This document shows, piece after piece, positions 1 to 5,576 of a stretch of DNA of 8,618 bases. The DNA comes from Candidatus Woesearchaeota archaeon. Lineage in GTDB: Archaea; Nanobdellota; Nanobdellia; Woesearchaeales; WAPJ01. Under the pieces are notes generated by a model, which worked only from the letters and a program-made list of their open reading frames with translations, had not been told where the DNA came from and ran no database searches. The number at the start of each line of letters is the position of its first letter. The stretch's first letter is position 1. Position numbers and translations under genes: made by a program. The stretch lies in contig WAPJ01000090.1 of assembly GCA_015520785.1 (NCBI GenBank), forward strand, positions 1-8,618, written 5' to 3'.

Positions 1-587
1 ACCCGCGTCTCTCTCAGGATGAACGCTGCGATGAGTGCATCCCGGATAATCCCCTCGCCAACGCCAATGCGTAAGTCTCCCAGCGTGAGCCGCACGTAAT
101 AGCACGCGCTGAGAGGATCATCCATCCGGGCGAGAAGACCGCTTATCGTGAGGATCTTCCGCTCCACACTCCCCTGTCCCTCGAACGCTGGGAAGGCGCG
201 CATCACCCTGAAGACATGCCGTAGCGTGAGCCTCCCCGCGAGGAGGCCCTTCTGCCGTCCCTGCTGATGGTAGCGTGCCGCCACACACCCGAGGTCGCCC
301 TCCTCCCGCCAGGCTTCCATGACTCGCTCCTCGGGAATACTATACGCGCGGCTCATGGCTTTCACGATGAGCTTACTGCTCACGCCCAGGTCACGCACAT
401 CCCACGCGGGGAAGTATGAGCCGGAAAACGCGAGTGGCGTGATACGAAGATCCTCATCTTCAAGCTGGGGGAAGACTATGGCGAGGAGGCTGATCTTCTC
501 ATACCGTCCGCTCACTCTTCCAATCCTATCCGCCTGCTCTGCGAAGTGTGAGAAGAGAAATGCTCCCATACGGGAATGGTTAAGCAT
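1..587 (-). CDS. lig: ATP-dependent DNA ligase, N-terminal part (runs off left edge)
   Basis: Translating the minus strand from ATG at 587 gives 195 open codons to the window edge. The protein matches the N-terminal DNA-binding domain of archaeal and eukaryotic type ATP-dependent DNA ligases. Visible landmarks are RYEKISLLA (28-36), an LGV..K.I..A segment (67-77), EEGDLG (95-100), SVERKI (140-145) and the conserved stretch YYVRLTLGDLRIGVGE (163-178). The adenylation domain with the catalytic lysine would lie beyond the left edge, so activity cannot be judged. Such ligases seal nicks in replication and repair. The gene starts 18 nt after the phoH stop, so it is probably co-transcribed. A GAGGAG lies only 1 nt before the ATG, which is too close for a normal ribosome site. 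Met7 (ATG at 569) would fit the usual family N-terminus and is an alternative start. The family call is strong; the exact start is uncertain. Confidence 0.88.
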   Translation of the reverse strand, partial: MLNHSRMGAFLFSHFAEQADRIGRVSGRYEKISLLAIVFPQLEDEDLRITPLAFSGSYFPAWDVRDLGVSSKLIVKAMSRAYSIPEERVMEAWREEGDLGCVAARYHQQGRQKGLLAGRLTLRHVFRVMRAFPAFEGQGSVERKILTISGLLARMDDPLSACYYVRLTLGDLRIGVGEGIIRDALIAAFILRETR

Positions 588-605
588 TCTCCTCTTTATG
601 AAGGT

Positions 606-869
606 TTAGGCTGATCGTGCAAGGCGTCGCATCACTTCAGCCGTCTTGCTCCGATGATGCCCGGTGAGATGCATATGCGCCATGAATGGCTGGCCGGAGA
701 GCGCGTGTAATGCGAACACAAGCCCATTCCACCCGTATGTGAGGTCTTCCTCCTTCCGGTCAAGCTGGAACGAATCCCCAAGGATGATCACGCGTACGCC
801 CTCACCCATCCGCTGGAGGATCGCCTCCATCTCATGCGGCGTGAGATTCTGCGCCTCGTCAATGATCAC
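606..869 (-). CDS. phoH: PhoH-type ATPase, C-terminal half (downstream of frameshift)
   Basis: This 87-residue piece holds the C-terminal half of a PhoH ATPase core. Walker B is IIDEAQN (residues 2-8), followed by LTPHEM, the sensor-like GDSFQLD (31-37), WNGL (47-50) and an HHRSKTAE motif (71-78) that sits where PhoH proteins carry a conserved arginine near the end. It has no Walker A, so alone it cannot be a working ATPase. The piece can begin at GTG 869, which overlaps the TGA of the upstream half as GTGA. However, homology continues upstream of this GTG in the same frame (QQDHPEL), so the fragment is better read as the rest of a broken phoH gene than as an independent gene. It ends with TAA 18 nt before the ligase ATG. 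A translationally coupled split gene remains possible. Confidence 0.82.
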   Translation of the reverse strand: MIIDEAQNLTPHEMEAILQRMGEGVRVIILGDSFQLDRKEEDLTYGWNGLVFALHALSGQPFMAHMHLTGHHRSKTAEVMRRLARSA

Positions 870-2203
870 AAGCTCGGGATGATCCTGCTGGAAAACGTTC
901 TCCCTCGCACGTAGCCTGTAAACGCGATTTCAAGGAGTGGTTCACGCATACTCGGAAGACCGAGATATTCGAGATCAAAACCCGCTTCTCGTAAAGCCTT
1001 CTCATACTTTCCAACTCTTTTCTCCAATTCAAAATTCCGCCAGTCAAGATAATGGTAGATGAAGGAGATACTGCTCAGCGGGCGCCCCCCTCTTACTGAT
1101 CCAAGGAGATTATACGCGTCAACGTAACTCTGAATGTATGGTCCGAGCTTATCCTCAAGCGTGCCGGGGAGCGCACCAATATCCTTTACGCCGCCCATGA
1201 GAATGTTTGGCTTGATAAGCGTGATCTTCTTGAAACGAAGATATTCTCTTTCTCCTTGTGAAACGGTTGTTGCGTGTACTGCTCTCGCACGGCGAAGCGC
1301 ATCCCAATCGGGAATGATCTGCGCGAATGCAGCAGCAAGCGCGAGGAGCGTCTTCCCGCTCCCATGACTCCCCGTGATAATAATCGTTTCCAAGTCTGGG
1401 TTCGGATTGAGGAGGTGTGCGTAGAGCGCAATCGCTTGCGCTTCTTCCCGAGGCATAATGCCAAGGACGGGATCCCGTGGGAGATAATAGTTTTGAGGCC
1501 AGTTAAGCGGCAGGAAGCCCTTCTCTCTGAAGAGGAAGGAGAGGCTCGGAAGTGGGGATGAATCCTCTTCTGGTCTGAGCGTATAAATCCCATTCAAGGG
1601 GAACGTGCTGGGAATACCAATGAGCTCTTCGAATTTTTTTATGGGGATAATCCTCTTGTAAGGACGAGATGATCCAAGAGAATACGCCTCCCGGAGGATC
1701 CTCTCCATGAGATTAGATGGGATATCCCTCTCCTCAGAGGAGGCTCCTAGAATCTCAAGATCATACCTGAGAAAGCGGGGGGATTCTGCACGCATACCCG
1801 CCATTTTTGCCTTAAACTGACGGTCTTTTTTCTTGGTAAGAATGATGCGTTCAAGCATTCCCTTAGGAGCCTTCTCAAAAGCATCAGGGAGGTGGAGGTA
1901 TGCTTCCTCCGCAGTCATCCCCCTCGCATACACGATGAGATTCCCGCGGGGAAGCTGGTGAAGATGAAATCTTTCTCGTTCTCCCTGCGGATTCAAGTAG
2001 TCTTCTAATGTTCCAAGCGTTCGTTCAAACGTGATCATGAGAAGGGGATCTTTTGGAGGGACGATCTCTCTTTCCGCGATGACGAGTGATGCGCCTCCCT
2101 CAACAACTTTCTTTATTCCTTCTCCTGCCTGCTGATAGACCTCTCGTGTGGGAATATAGAATCGTCCTGGATGATCAGTACGTACCCTTTCTTCATTTGT
2201 CAT
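866..2203 (-). CDS. phoH: PhoH-type ATPase, N-terminal half with degenerate PIN-like domain
   Basis: This 445-residue frame carries the first half of a PhoH-family P-loop ATPase. GIMPREEAQ (248-256) is the usual lead-in, GSHGSGKT (278-285) is Walker A, and DIGALPGTLEDKLGPY (341-356) and YVRGRTF (431-437) are PhoH hallmarks. The frame then breaks, and Walker B continues in the fragment at 606-869. Restored, the protein would be about 530 residues, the size of PhoH2 proteins, which join a PIN nuclease domain to a PhoH helicase-like ATPase. The N-terminus resembles a PIN fold only weakly: RFYIPTREVY (14-23) sits where LDTN is expected, and RIILTKKKDRQFKAKMAG (119-136) resembles the last conserved PIN block. 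The usual aspartates appear replaced. The start ATG is preceded by GGTGA with a 9-nt spacer (2213-2217) and lies 5 nt after the upstream stop, so an operon is likely. The ATPase call is firm; the PIN relationship is an inference. Confidence 0.85.
   Translation of the reverse strand: MTNEERVRTDHPGRFYIPTREVYQQAGEGIKKVVEGGASLVIAEREIVPPKDPLLMITFERTLGTLEDYLNPQGERERFHLHQLPRGNLIVYARGMTAEEAYLHLPDAFEKAPKGMLERIILTKKKDRQFKAKMAGMRAESPRFLRYDLEILGASSEERDIPSNLMERILREAYSLGSSRPYKRIIPIKKFEELIGIPSTFPLNGIYTLRPEEDSSPLPSLSFLFREKGFLPLNWPQNYYLPRDPVLGIMPREEAQAIALYAHLLNPNPDLETIIITGSHGSGKTLLALAAAFAQIIPDWDALRRARAVHATTVSQGEREYLRFKKITLIKPNILMGGVKDIGALPGTLEDKLGPYIQSYVDAYNLLGSVRGGRPLSSISFIYHYLDWRNFELEKRVGKYEKALREAGFDLEYLGLPSMREPLLEIAFTGYVRGRTFSSRIIPSL
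888..900 (-). other. Apparent frameshift in phoH at a T4 run
   Basis: On the minus strand the upstream frame reads through GYVRGRTF and then goes to SSRIIPSL and a TGA stop. The frame one base back reads FQQDHPELVIIDEAQN, as expected for a PhoH Walker B region. The switch falls at ACGTTTTCC, where the plus strand has AAAA at 892-895. One extra T would give TFFQQDHP, and losing two bases would give TFQQDHP; either restores the family pattern. No classical slippery heptamer is seen here. A homopolymer indel (assembly error or real mutation) is the simplest explanation. Confidence 0.8.
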
Positions 2204-2208
2204 ACGTA

Positions 2209-2697
2209 CTATTCACCACTAATCCTATTATATGTATTGTAGACTTGGGATGCATACGCTTCGAATGGTTCTCCCCTCTGTGGGAGGGGGATGTTCTCCT
2301 TGAGGATTATTCCAAACGAGTACTGTGTGGATGGGGAAGGAACTTGCTTTTGTGGGAAGAAATACTTAGCGAGAGGAAGTCTTGAGAGAGGGGTTCTATC
2401 CGGAGTGCGATAGATCTCAGCATACGTTTCTGCAAAATACTTGTTGATGCGATCTGCGAGATCACGCTTTCCTGAGAGGGGTGTGTGAAGGAGTTCAACC
2501 CATTTTTCTAAAGCGGGCATGGCAGAAGCAATCTTTAATCCAACCTTACTCTCCTCTACGCTAAGATAGGGGAGTGTGCGAGCGAATGTTGCTGCAAGGA
2601 AACGGTTTGCTTTCATCTCACCAGCCCAAGAACGTATCTCTTCTGGAATGGAGAGGATGGTTTCATACACGTCTTGCGGGGTATATACGTGCTTCAT
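2209..2697 (-). CDS. Unrecognised 162-residue protein upstream of phoH
   Basis: I do not recognise a family for this protein. It appears soluble and largely helical in the first 100 residues, with an acidic and basic mix and aromatic residues, and no signal peptide or membrane helix. A proline-rich stretch around KQVPSPST (residues 116-123) separates this part from a short C-terminal region. It ends in TAG 5 nt before the phoH ATG, so it is very likely co-transcribed with phoH and may be a partner of it; that role is inference from position only. A box A-like GTTTAAAAA sits about 25-33 nt before the ATG and only a weak G-run (GGGGG, 3 nt away) precedes it, so the transcript is probably leaderless. 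Sampled stretches have about 42-48% GC, lower than most of the window. The open frame, spacing and promoter support a real gene. Confidence 0.72.
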   Translation of the reverse strand: MKHVYTPQDVYETILSIPEEIRSWAGEMKANRFLAATFARTLPYLSVEESKVGLKIASAMPALEKWVELLHTPLSGKRDLADRINKYFAETYAEIYRTPDRTPLSRLPLAKYFFPQKQVPSPSTQYSFGIILKENIPLPQRGEPFEAYASQVYNTYNRISGE

Positions 2698-2720
2698 TAT
2701 CCCCCTGTGTAGTCACGGAT

Positions 2721-2730
2721 CTTTTTAAAC
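2721..2730 (-). promoter_or_regulatory. Box A (TATA) promoter for the 2697-to-ligase transcript
   Basis: The minus strand reads GTTTAAAAAG, close to the archaeal box A consensus, with its centre about 27-29 nt before the ATG at 2697. That spacing puts the transcript start at or within a few nucleotides of the start codon, so translation would be leaderless or nearly so. It lies in the 127-nt space after the PINA stop and would drive the unknown gene, phoH and lig. This is a match by eye; no transcript data. Confidence 0.55.
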
Positions 2731-2824
2731 TTCAGTGAGTTTATTCCTTTCAGTTATCACTCCTTCAAAGAGAATGGAGGGTTTGACAGGTCTTTCCTCT
2801 CACCAAAGAGAAGAGGAATATGTT

Positions 2825-4651
2825 CTACATGGAGACGACATCCACTCGCCTTCCTTCAAGCAATGCTTGTTCAAGCAGCCTCCCTGCGGGACTCTTCTTA
2901 CTAATCTTGACTTTCCCATCCTTCCCCACCTTCGCGGTGAGGAGGGGTTCATCGTCAATGAGGATGCGGACTTCTTTCCCTGCATGCTTGCTGGGGAGGA
3001 GGAGCGTGACATTATTCCGTGTGACGCGCGAGTCGAAGGGAATACTCTTCTCGCGTCGTGCTTCGCGCGGCATTTCATCCAAGCTCTTCACCTGCACGCT
3101 GAGGCCGAGATCCTTCTCAATACTATTCACGCGTTCACCACCCTTACCGATGAGCTTGCTCACCATGCGCTTCGGCACATAAACGGTAATGCTTCGCTCA
3201 CCCGTAAACCTGACGCGGCCCTGGTAGGGTGCGAAGTAGTCTTCTAATGCCCTGGCAGCATAGTCCAAGTAGCCTGGCTGTTCACGCCGAGCCGTTGCGC
3301 TGACAGGCACGACAACGGTTTCCTCACCATAACTATAGATTTCATACTCGTCCTTCCCACTCTCAAAGTCCTTCACCACCACGACTGGCCTGGCAAGGTC
3401 TTCCTCCGTCATGCCCGCAGGTACCTTGACGGTCATCTCAAGGCTGAGGATCTTCTCGGGCCGGCCATTCTTGATGAAGATAACCGTGTCAATCACCTGT
3501 GGGATCATACCAAGCTCGATCCTCCCGATGAAACGCTGGATTGCGTCAATCGGATTCGTCGCATGCACCACGCCGACAAGACCGATACCGCTCAAGCGTA
3601 AGTCTGCAAAGAGGAGGAAGTCGCGCGTATTCCGCATCTCGTCAAAGAGCGTATAGTCAGGCCGGCTGAGGAGGAGCACGTCATGCACTTCCTCGGGCGT
3701 GCCATGGCTCATCGCATACTGCGTGACCTCGTCCGGGAGGATGAGATCCCGCGGGGCTTCTATCGTCTTCACAATCTTTCCCTGCTTCGCATAGTATTCC
3801 GCCAGGGCTTGGGCGAACGTACTCTTCCCCATGCCAGGACTCCCCGCGATGAGCACGCCCTCAGCCTGTGTCTTTAGCCTGTTCATGAGCTTCTCACTCA
3901 GCTGATAGTCTTCAAGCGTGAAGCGTGCCACGGGTCGGACGAGCGTGATCTCCCAGCCATCACTAAACGGTGGCTTCGTAATGACGATCCGATACCTGCC
4001 AAGTTGGACGATCGTACTCCCCTGCCGGTCGAGCTCGATAAAACCATCCCTCATCCGCCCAGCAGCCTCAACGATCTCCGTGGCAATCCGCATGACCTCC
4101 TCACGCGAGAGCGTCTCGTCGCGGAGCGTTTCAAACCGCCACGCGCCAGGCTTCCCCTTCTTCGCTAATGGCTTTACGCATTCCTTGAGATGCACGCTCA
4201 TCGTCGTATCATCAAAATAGGATTCAAAACTGAGCGTTTCAGCCTCGGATGGCGTGACGAACCAGACAGTAATGCCCATTGCTTCGGCCACTTCTGCTTG
4301 GATCCTATCCGCAGTGACGAGTACTGCGCCCTCCTCGTATGCGACTTGGCGGATGAGCGCGTCAACCTCCCCCTGCCGTGCCATGGCGATCGCCTCGGCA
4401 CTCGGCCGCGAGCCGACCGTGAGCATCTCATACCCATACGCGTCCATCCGCTCCCGCAGGCTTTTCACTTCTTCCAGTCCGATAAGCCCCGTACTCTTAT
4501 TCTCATTCGCCTGATGCTCCAGTTCCGCGAGGACCGCCTCGTGAATAAGGATTGCCCGGGGCTTGATCTTCCCCGCTTCTAATGCCCTGCTCAGCACGCG
4601 TTCGATCAGCACGCTCGTATCCGGGAGGAGCGCATTATCAACATACAGCAT
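2825..4651 (-). CDS. pina: PINA-type ATPase: PIN domain, PilT/VirB11-like ATPase, KH domain
   Basis: The 608-residue protein has the full domain order of archaeal PINA. The N-terminal PIN domain (1-130) keeps the acidic residues of the family: D11 in LLPDTSVLI, E43/E45 in LAELE, D97 in GEVDALI and D115 in VLVTADR. The secretion-ATPase-like core follows, with Walker A GSPGMGKS (270-277), Walker B around LFDEMR (335-340) and the GVVHATNPIDAIQRF block (360-374). A KH domain (about 485-530) has its GxxG loop in IGKGGE (501-506), and a small basic beta-rich tail (535-608) closes the protein. Sulfolobus PINA has been reported to be a hexameric ATPase that acts on Holliday junctions with the resolvase Hjc; a role in recombination or repair is assumed here by homology. 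The start is supported by GGGTGAT 5 nt upstream (4657-4663) and by a TATA box. It ends in TAG. The gene looks intact. Confidence 0.93.
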   Translation of the reverse strand: MLYVDNALLPDTSVLIERVLSRALEAGKIKPRAILIHEAVLAELEHQANENKSTGLIGLEEVKSLRERMDAYGYEMLTVGSRPSAEAIAMARQGEVDALIRQVAYEEGAVLVTADRIQAEVAEAMGITVWFVTPSEAETLSFESYFDDTTMSVHLKECVKPLAKKGKPGAWRFETLRDETLSREEVMRIATEIVEAAGRMRDGFIELDRQGSTIVQLGRYRIVITKPPFSDGWEITLVRPVARFTLEDYQLSEKLMNRLKTQAEGVLIAGSPGMGKSTFAQALAEYYAKQGKIVKTIEAPRDLILPDEVTQYAMSHGTPEEVHDVLLLSRPDYTLFDEMRNTRDFLLFADLRLSGIGLVGVVHATNPIDAIQRFIGRIELGMIPQVIDTVIFIKNGRPEKILSLEMTVKVPAGMTEEDLARPVVVVKDFESGKDEYEIYSYGEETVVVPVSATARREQPGYLDYAARALEDYFAPYQGRVRFTGERSITVYVPKRMVSKLIGKGGERVNSIEKDLGLSVQVKSLDEMPREARREKSIPFDSRVTRNNVTLLLPSKHAGKEVRILIDDEPLLTAKVGKDGKVKISKKSPAGRLLEQALLEGRRVDVVSM

Positions 4652-4656
4652 TACAC

Positions 4657-4663
4657 ATCACCC
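4657..4663 (-). promoter_or_regulatory. Shine-Dalgarno site of the PINA gene
   Basis: The minus strand reads GGGTGAT with 5 nt before ATG 4651. It is complementary to the archaeal 16S rRNA 3' end (AUCACCUCC) over GGTGAT and fixes the chosen start. Confidence 0.7.
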
Positions 4664-4702
4664 AGTCATTCTTCTTCTCTTCCACGGGACTCCTCCGCTG
4701 CT

Positions 4703-4712
4703 CATATAAAAA
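4703..4712 (-). promoter_or_regulatory. Box A (TATA) promoter of the PINA gene
   Basis: The minus strand reads TTTTTATATG, a good archaeal box A. A start about 27 nt downstream falls near 4681 and leaves a leader of about 30 nt that includes the Shine-Dalgarno site. This suggests that PINA has its own promoter and is not only read through from sepF. Confidence 0.65.
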
Positions 4713-4736
4713 TCCTCCGCCACTGGGACAAGGCGG

Positions 4737-4953
4737 CTTTTCCTCATCCTTTTCTTTATCGCTCATTCATCCTTTTCATTTCTTTATTCTCTCTTTTCAT
4801 TCTTCTCATACCTGCTTCTCTCTCTTTCCTTATTTTCTCAAAGAAACTAAGGTAGAGTGAATGGAGAGCGGGGAAAGGATGATGGGGGAAAGGAGAAGAA
4901 GAACAAATTCTCATACGACGGGAAGAATGAGAAGGAAAGGCATTGGGAAAGGG
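4737..4953. other. Intergenic pyrimidine block followed by purine block (sepF-PINA gap)
   Basis: The 313-nt gap between the sepF stop and the PINA start holds no convincing gene. Its plus strand is about 88% pyrimidine from 4737 to 4839 and then about 82% purine from 4840 to 4953, by hand count. The minus-strand sepF transcript would therefore enter a U/C-rich stretch immediately after its stop, which could act as an archaeal U-rich terminator, and then a purine-rich stretch before the PINA promoter. Open frames crossing this segment are low-complexity and lack ribosome sites. Function is not known. Confidence 0.6.
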
Positions 4954-4964
4954 TTTACACTCGC

Positions 4965-5432
4965 CTAGTACGTGCTCACGCCACTCGGCTCGTCATCCTC
5001 CTCCGGCAGGTCATCATCAAGCTCCTTGCTCACAGCACTGCTCGGCCTTGGCTTGACGCGTTCACGCGCAATCCGCGCCTCCGGGCTTGTCACAATAATA
5101 TACTCCTCACCCAGACCGGCAATATCCCCACCAATCGCCTCCGCGGTCTTCTTCAGCTTGTTAATCGCCCGCTTCAAGTCAATACTCTCCTCCACTCGCA
5201 AGGGGCTGATATTCACGAGCGCCACGTGATAGCCCTCGCGGAGCGCGTCAATAATCGGCTTCACATCAGCAAACTCCTTGAGCGCATACTTCTTCACGAG
5301 CACGACACGCTTCGCTTCTGTTGTCGTGTCCAGTTCAACATACTCCTGCCGGGCTTCCTCACCCTGCTTGAGCTCGCGCTCACCCAGCGTCGCGTTCAAC
5401 CGGCTCCGTAAGCGTGAGAAAAAATTCGCCAT
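4965..5432 (-). CDS. sepF: SepF-like cell division protein
   Basis: This 155-residue protein matches archaeal SepF (formerly DUF552). An N-terminal amphipathic, basic segment MANFFSRLRSRL (1-12) fits the membrane-targeting helix. After a linker, the core (about 29-125) begins with EYVELD (30-35) and contains KEFADVKPIIDALREGYHV (52-70), LVNISPL (72-78), the helix with LKRAINKLKKTAEAIGG (86-102) and GGDIAGLGEEYIIVTSP (101-117). Archaeal SepF anchors FtsZ to the membrane at the division site. The C-terminus adds about 30 residues rich in aspartate and glutamate (DDDLPEEDDE, 139-148), probably disordered. The start is set by a strong GAGGTGAG with 9 nt to the ATG. It ends with TAG. It is transcribed divergently from the membrane gene at 5577. 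FtsZ itself is not in the window. Confidence 0.92.
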   Translation of the reverse strand: MANFFSRLRSRLNATLGERELKQGEEARQEYVELDTTTEAKRVVLVKKYALKEFADVKPIIDALREGYHVALVNISPLRVEESIDLKRAINKLKKTAEAIGGDIAGLGEEYIIVTSPEARIARERVKPRPSSAVSKELDDDLPEEDDEPSGVSTY

Positions 5433-5440
5433 TTTGAAAA

Positions 5441-5448
5441 CTCACCTC
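5441..5448 (-). promoter_or_regulatory. Shine-Dalgarno site of sepF, overlapped by a two-codon upstream frame
   Basis: The minus strand reads GAGGTGAG with 8-9 nt before ATG 5432, a strong match to the anti-Shine-Dalgarno. The same bases form ATG AGG TGA starting at 5450, a minimal upstream frame. A further purine-rich GAGGAGGG lies about 10 nt before that ATG and next to an inverted repeat CCCTC-ctct-GAGGG (about 5465-5478). Whether the upstream frame is translated is unknown. Confidence 0.6.
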
Positions 5449-5514
5449 ATCCATACCACTCAAACCCTCCTCTGAGGGCCATCCATATTCCCGTCACACC
5501 ACAGACCCCCCACT

Positions 5515-5523
5515 CTTTTTAAG
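5515..5523 (+). promoter_or_regulatory. Box A (TATA) promoter of the membrane-protein operon
   Basis: CTTTTTAAG lies so that a start about 27 nt downstream falls near 5546, giving a leader of about 31 nt that carries the Shine-Dalgarno site for ATG 5577. The element is nearly symmetric (CTTAAAAAG on the minus strand) and could also serve sepF with a leader of about 60 nt. Confidence 0.5.
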
Positions 5524-5560
5524 CATTATCCTTTACGAGTATGCGTATTCACCACTCACC

Positions 5561-5568
5561 GAGAGGAG
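5561..5568 (+). promoter_or_regulatory. Shine-Dalgarno site choosing ATG 5577
   Basis: GAGAGGAG ends 8 nt before ATG 5577. No such site precedes the in-frame ATG at 5541, which lies before or at the predicted transcript start. This is why 5577 is taken as the start of the membrane protein. Confidence 0.6.
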
Positions 5569-5576
5569 AAACTTTT

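Noticed and set aside
319..609. A 96-codon plus-strand frame
   Set aside because: It is antisense to the DNA ligase coding sequence, which is strongly supported by family motifs.
888..900. Programmed -1 frameshift site in phoH
   Set aside because: The site does not have an X XXY YYZ slippery heptamer, and the slip would require poor re-pairing. An indel is simpler.
2794..2818. Inverted repeat TTCCTCT/AGAGGAA just after the PINA stop, considered as a terminator
   Set aside because: It has a 7-bp stem with an 11-nt loop and no U-tract follows on the minus strand. Archaeal termination relies on U-runs, so I do not call it.
4857..5411. A 184-codon open frame on the plus strand
   Set aside because: It runs antisense through sepF and begins in the low-complexity purine block. 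It has no recognisable domain and no ribosome site, while sepF matches a known family.
5541..5576. Upstream ATG at 5541 as start of the membrane protein
   Set aside because: No ribosome site precedes it and it lies at or before the predicted transcript start, whereas ATG 5577 has GAGAGGAG at 8 nt.
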